Assembly: GCF_949628215.1 (NCBI RefSeq)
Contig: NC_134281.1
Coordinates: 7,388,501 to 7,452,500, forward strand
Reading direction: 5' to 3'
Source: Phalacrocorax aristotelis
Lineage: Eukaryota > Chordata > Aves > Suliformes > Phalacrocoracidae
DNA length: 64,000 bases
The notes beneath the pieces are model-generated. The model did no database searches, was not told the origin of the DNA, and saw only the letters and a list, made by a program, of their open reading frames with translations. Numbering within the stretch: position 1 is the stretch's first letter; the number at the start of each line of letters is the position of its first letter. The position numbers and the translations under genes were made by a program. Shown here one piece after another: positions 62,581 through 64,000 of this stretch.

Positions 62581-64000
62581 CTGGGGAAAGAGTGCAAAAT
62601 GGTCCTTGAGGTAGGTACCTTCTGACAGAAGGGCATATTTGACACCAAGCAGGTAAAACTCTGCAATAGCAGTGCCCCTGAGGTGCTACAGACAGCTTCC
62701 AGGGTGACTTCAGGAAGAAAATGGAAAAAGAGAGAAAGATGAGCCACACCACGTGGAGATGGCATCATGTCCCATGCCACACAGTGGCTGTGTAGTTGGT
62801 GACTGCTCCCACCTCGGGTCTTTAAAGCATCATCAGAGAAGGCAAAGAGCAATAACAAATCAGACGAACACATGATCCCAACATAGGAGCTTCTTGATTT
62901 ATTACAATGCTAAACCACACACACAAAGCAGCGGTTCATATTACGAGGCTGATATCATGAATACTGTTGCATTTTTAATGCCTCTATTTAATGCAATTCC
63001 AATATCGCTGACCAGGACTGAAGCTTCGGCAGAACAGTTGTTAATTAAATCTTAATAGCAGTCTATGTAGGTAGAAACAGTTTGGGATGATGGATTAGCC
63101 AGAGCTCAAAAGAACCAGTTTGAACTTGCATTTATGTAAAGAGGTGGTTGAGAAGAGTGCAAAATTATGAAAGAGAAATGGCTTAACAAAGACTGTGCAC
63201 ACCAAAAGGAAGCATTTAAATCTGAGGAAGTGGAACATGCCAGCAGCTTTGGGCAGAGGAGGAAAGAAGGGAGGTCTTGTGTACAGTAGTCTCAGCCAGC
63301 TGGGGGACCAGTAAAAATCAGAACTACAGACTAATACATGTCAGAGGGACTTCGAAGGTCTCAGGACCAACTCTTTGCTCAAAGTAGAGGCAACTCTGAA
63401 ATTAGGTCAGGCTGAGAAGTCAGAATGACAGAAAGCAGACTGAGCAGGAAAGAGCAGTCCAGAAGACAATCTATGAAATGTGAGAAAAATTCTGTATTAC
63501 TCAAAAATTGTGAATCAAAATGCTGCAGAAATGATGCTGGAAATGAGGCAGGCGGATACAGGTGGCATTTAGTTTCTTACCTTACCTGACTATTTCTAGT
63601 GCTACTCAGCACACAGCAATGGTGTTTCGGAGACCAGCATGCCTGTTTGCCTTCGTTCCTGCCGTTACGAACTGCCCACACTGTCCACATACATATTACT
63701 GGAAACGGGTATTTCAAGTTTACAGGCATCTCTGAAGAGTTTGACTGTGGGATCTACCTCACCATGGAGCCCTTTGGTAGGATATTTACATTTTCTTAAA
63801 TAATCTCAGCCAGAAATAGTGCCAGAGCTCTTTCCAGACCCTGCAAACCACAACACACTCGAGCACAGGAGCCGGACCCAAAAACCCCAGTATCGCCTCA
63901 GCATGGCTGACAGCATCTGAACAAGTTGTCAGCTGTTACAATGTGCAAGAATAAAAAACAGTAGGTATGACTGGTTTAAACTAGGGAATGAGGCCCATTG
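62581..64000 (-). other. Partial intron of the SLC16A7-like gene (upstream end outside the window)
   Basis: This is the intron preceding the exon at 62437-62580, at least 1420 bp long. I looked on the minus strand for the N-terminal SLC16 signature (PDGGWGW-type, TM1) and did not find it, so the first coding exon lies beyond position 64000. The intron contains a CR1-like relic near 63342-63416 and otherwise unremarkable sequence. A short plus-strand open frame at 63599-63799 matches nothing I know. Confidence 0.8.
63342..63416 (-). repeat. CR1 LINE relic (antisense to the plus strand)
   Basis: The plus-strand phrases GAGGGACTTCGAAGGTCTC, GGACCAACTCTTTGCTCAAA and GTAGAGGCAACTCTGAAATT follow the reverse complement of the 3' part of avian CR1 elements (GGGACCTC..GGTC, TCCAACC..CTGCTCAAAGCAGG). 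Many positions are mutated, so it is old. It lies in the SLC16A7-like gene's intron. Identification is from memory of the CR1 consensus. Confidence 0.6.

Noticed and set aside
62581-64000. Search for the first coding exon of the transporter
   Set aside because: No minus-strand sequence matching the PDGGWGW-type signature or TM1 was seen, so the exon is placed outside the window.

Overview
The window is vertebrate nuclear DNA, most likely from a bird. It holds only one protein-coding gene, repeats are sparse and old, the few recognisable ones look like degraded CR1 LINE fragments (the typical sauropsid repeat), and the gene's introns are short. The species cannot be named from the sequence.

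Right end (about 53.7-64.0 kb, minus strand): the 3' three coding exons of a proton-linked monocarboxylate transporter of the SLC16 family. The sequence is closest to MCT2, SLC16A7. The exons lie at 62437-62580, 56770-57618 and 53667-53959. They join in frame through consensus GT/AG sites, and every intron interrupts a Gly codon after its first base (phase 1). The 427 residues encoded here cover the end of TM2 through TM12 and the cytoplasmic C-terminus. The first coding exon, which carries TM1 and the family's N-terminal signature, is not in the window and must lie beyond position 64000. The gene appears intact and functional.

Downstream of the stop codon (about 51-53.7 kb) is presumably 3' untranslated region and flank, with several AATAAA-type polyadenylation signals on the minus strand.

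The remaining 1-51 kb contains no protein-coding gene that I can recognise. It looks like gene-desert sequence: short chance ORFs, simple repeats, AT-rich blocks with homeodomain-type TAATTA cores (possible conserved enhancers), a few CR1 relics, and some exon-like splice-site pairs. The structures most worth a second look are a 20-bp-arm inverted repeat at 45418-45514, a candidate 16-nt microexon at 21075-21090, and exon-like units at 44750-44898 and 45491-45561. No prokaryotic-type system, CRISPR array, rRNA or tRNA gene, or intact mobile element was seen. Most of the window is ordinary.
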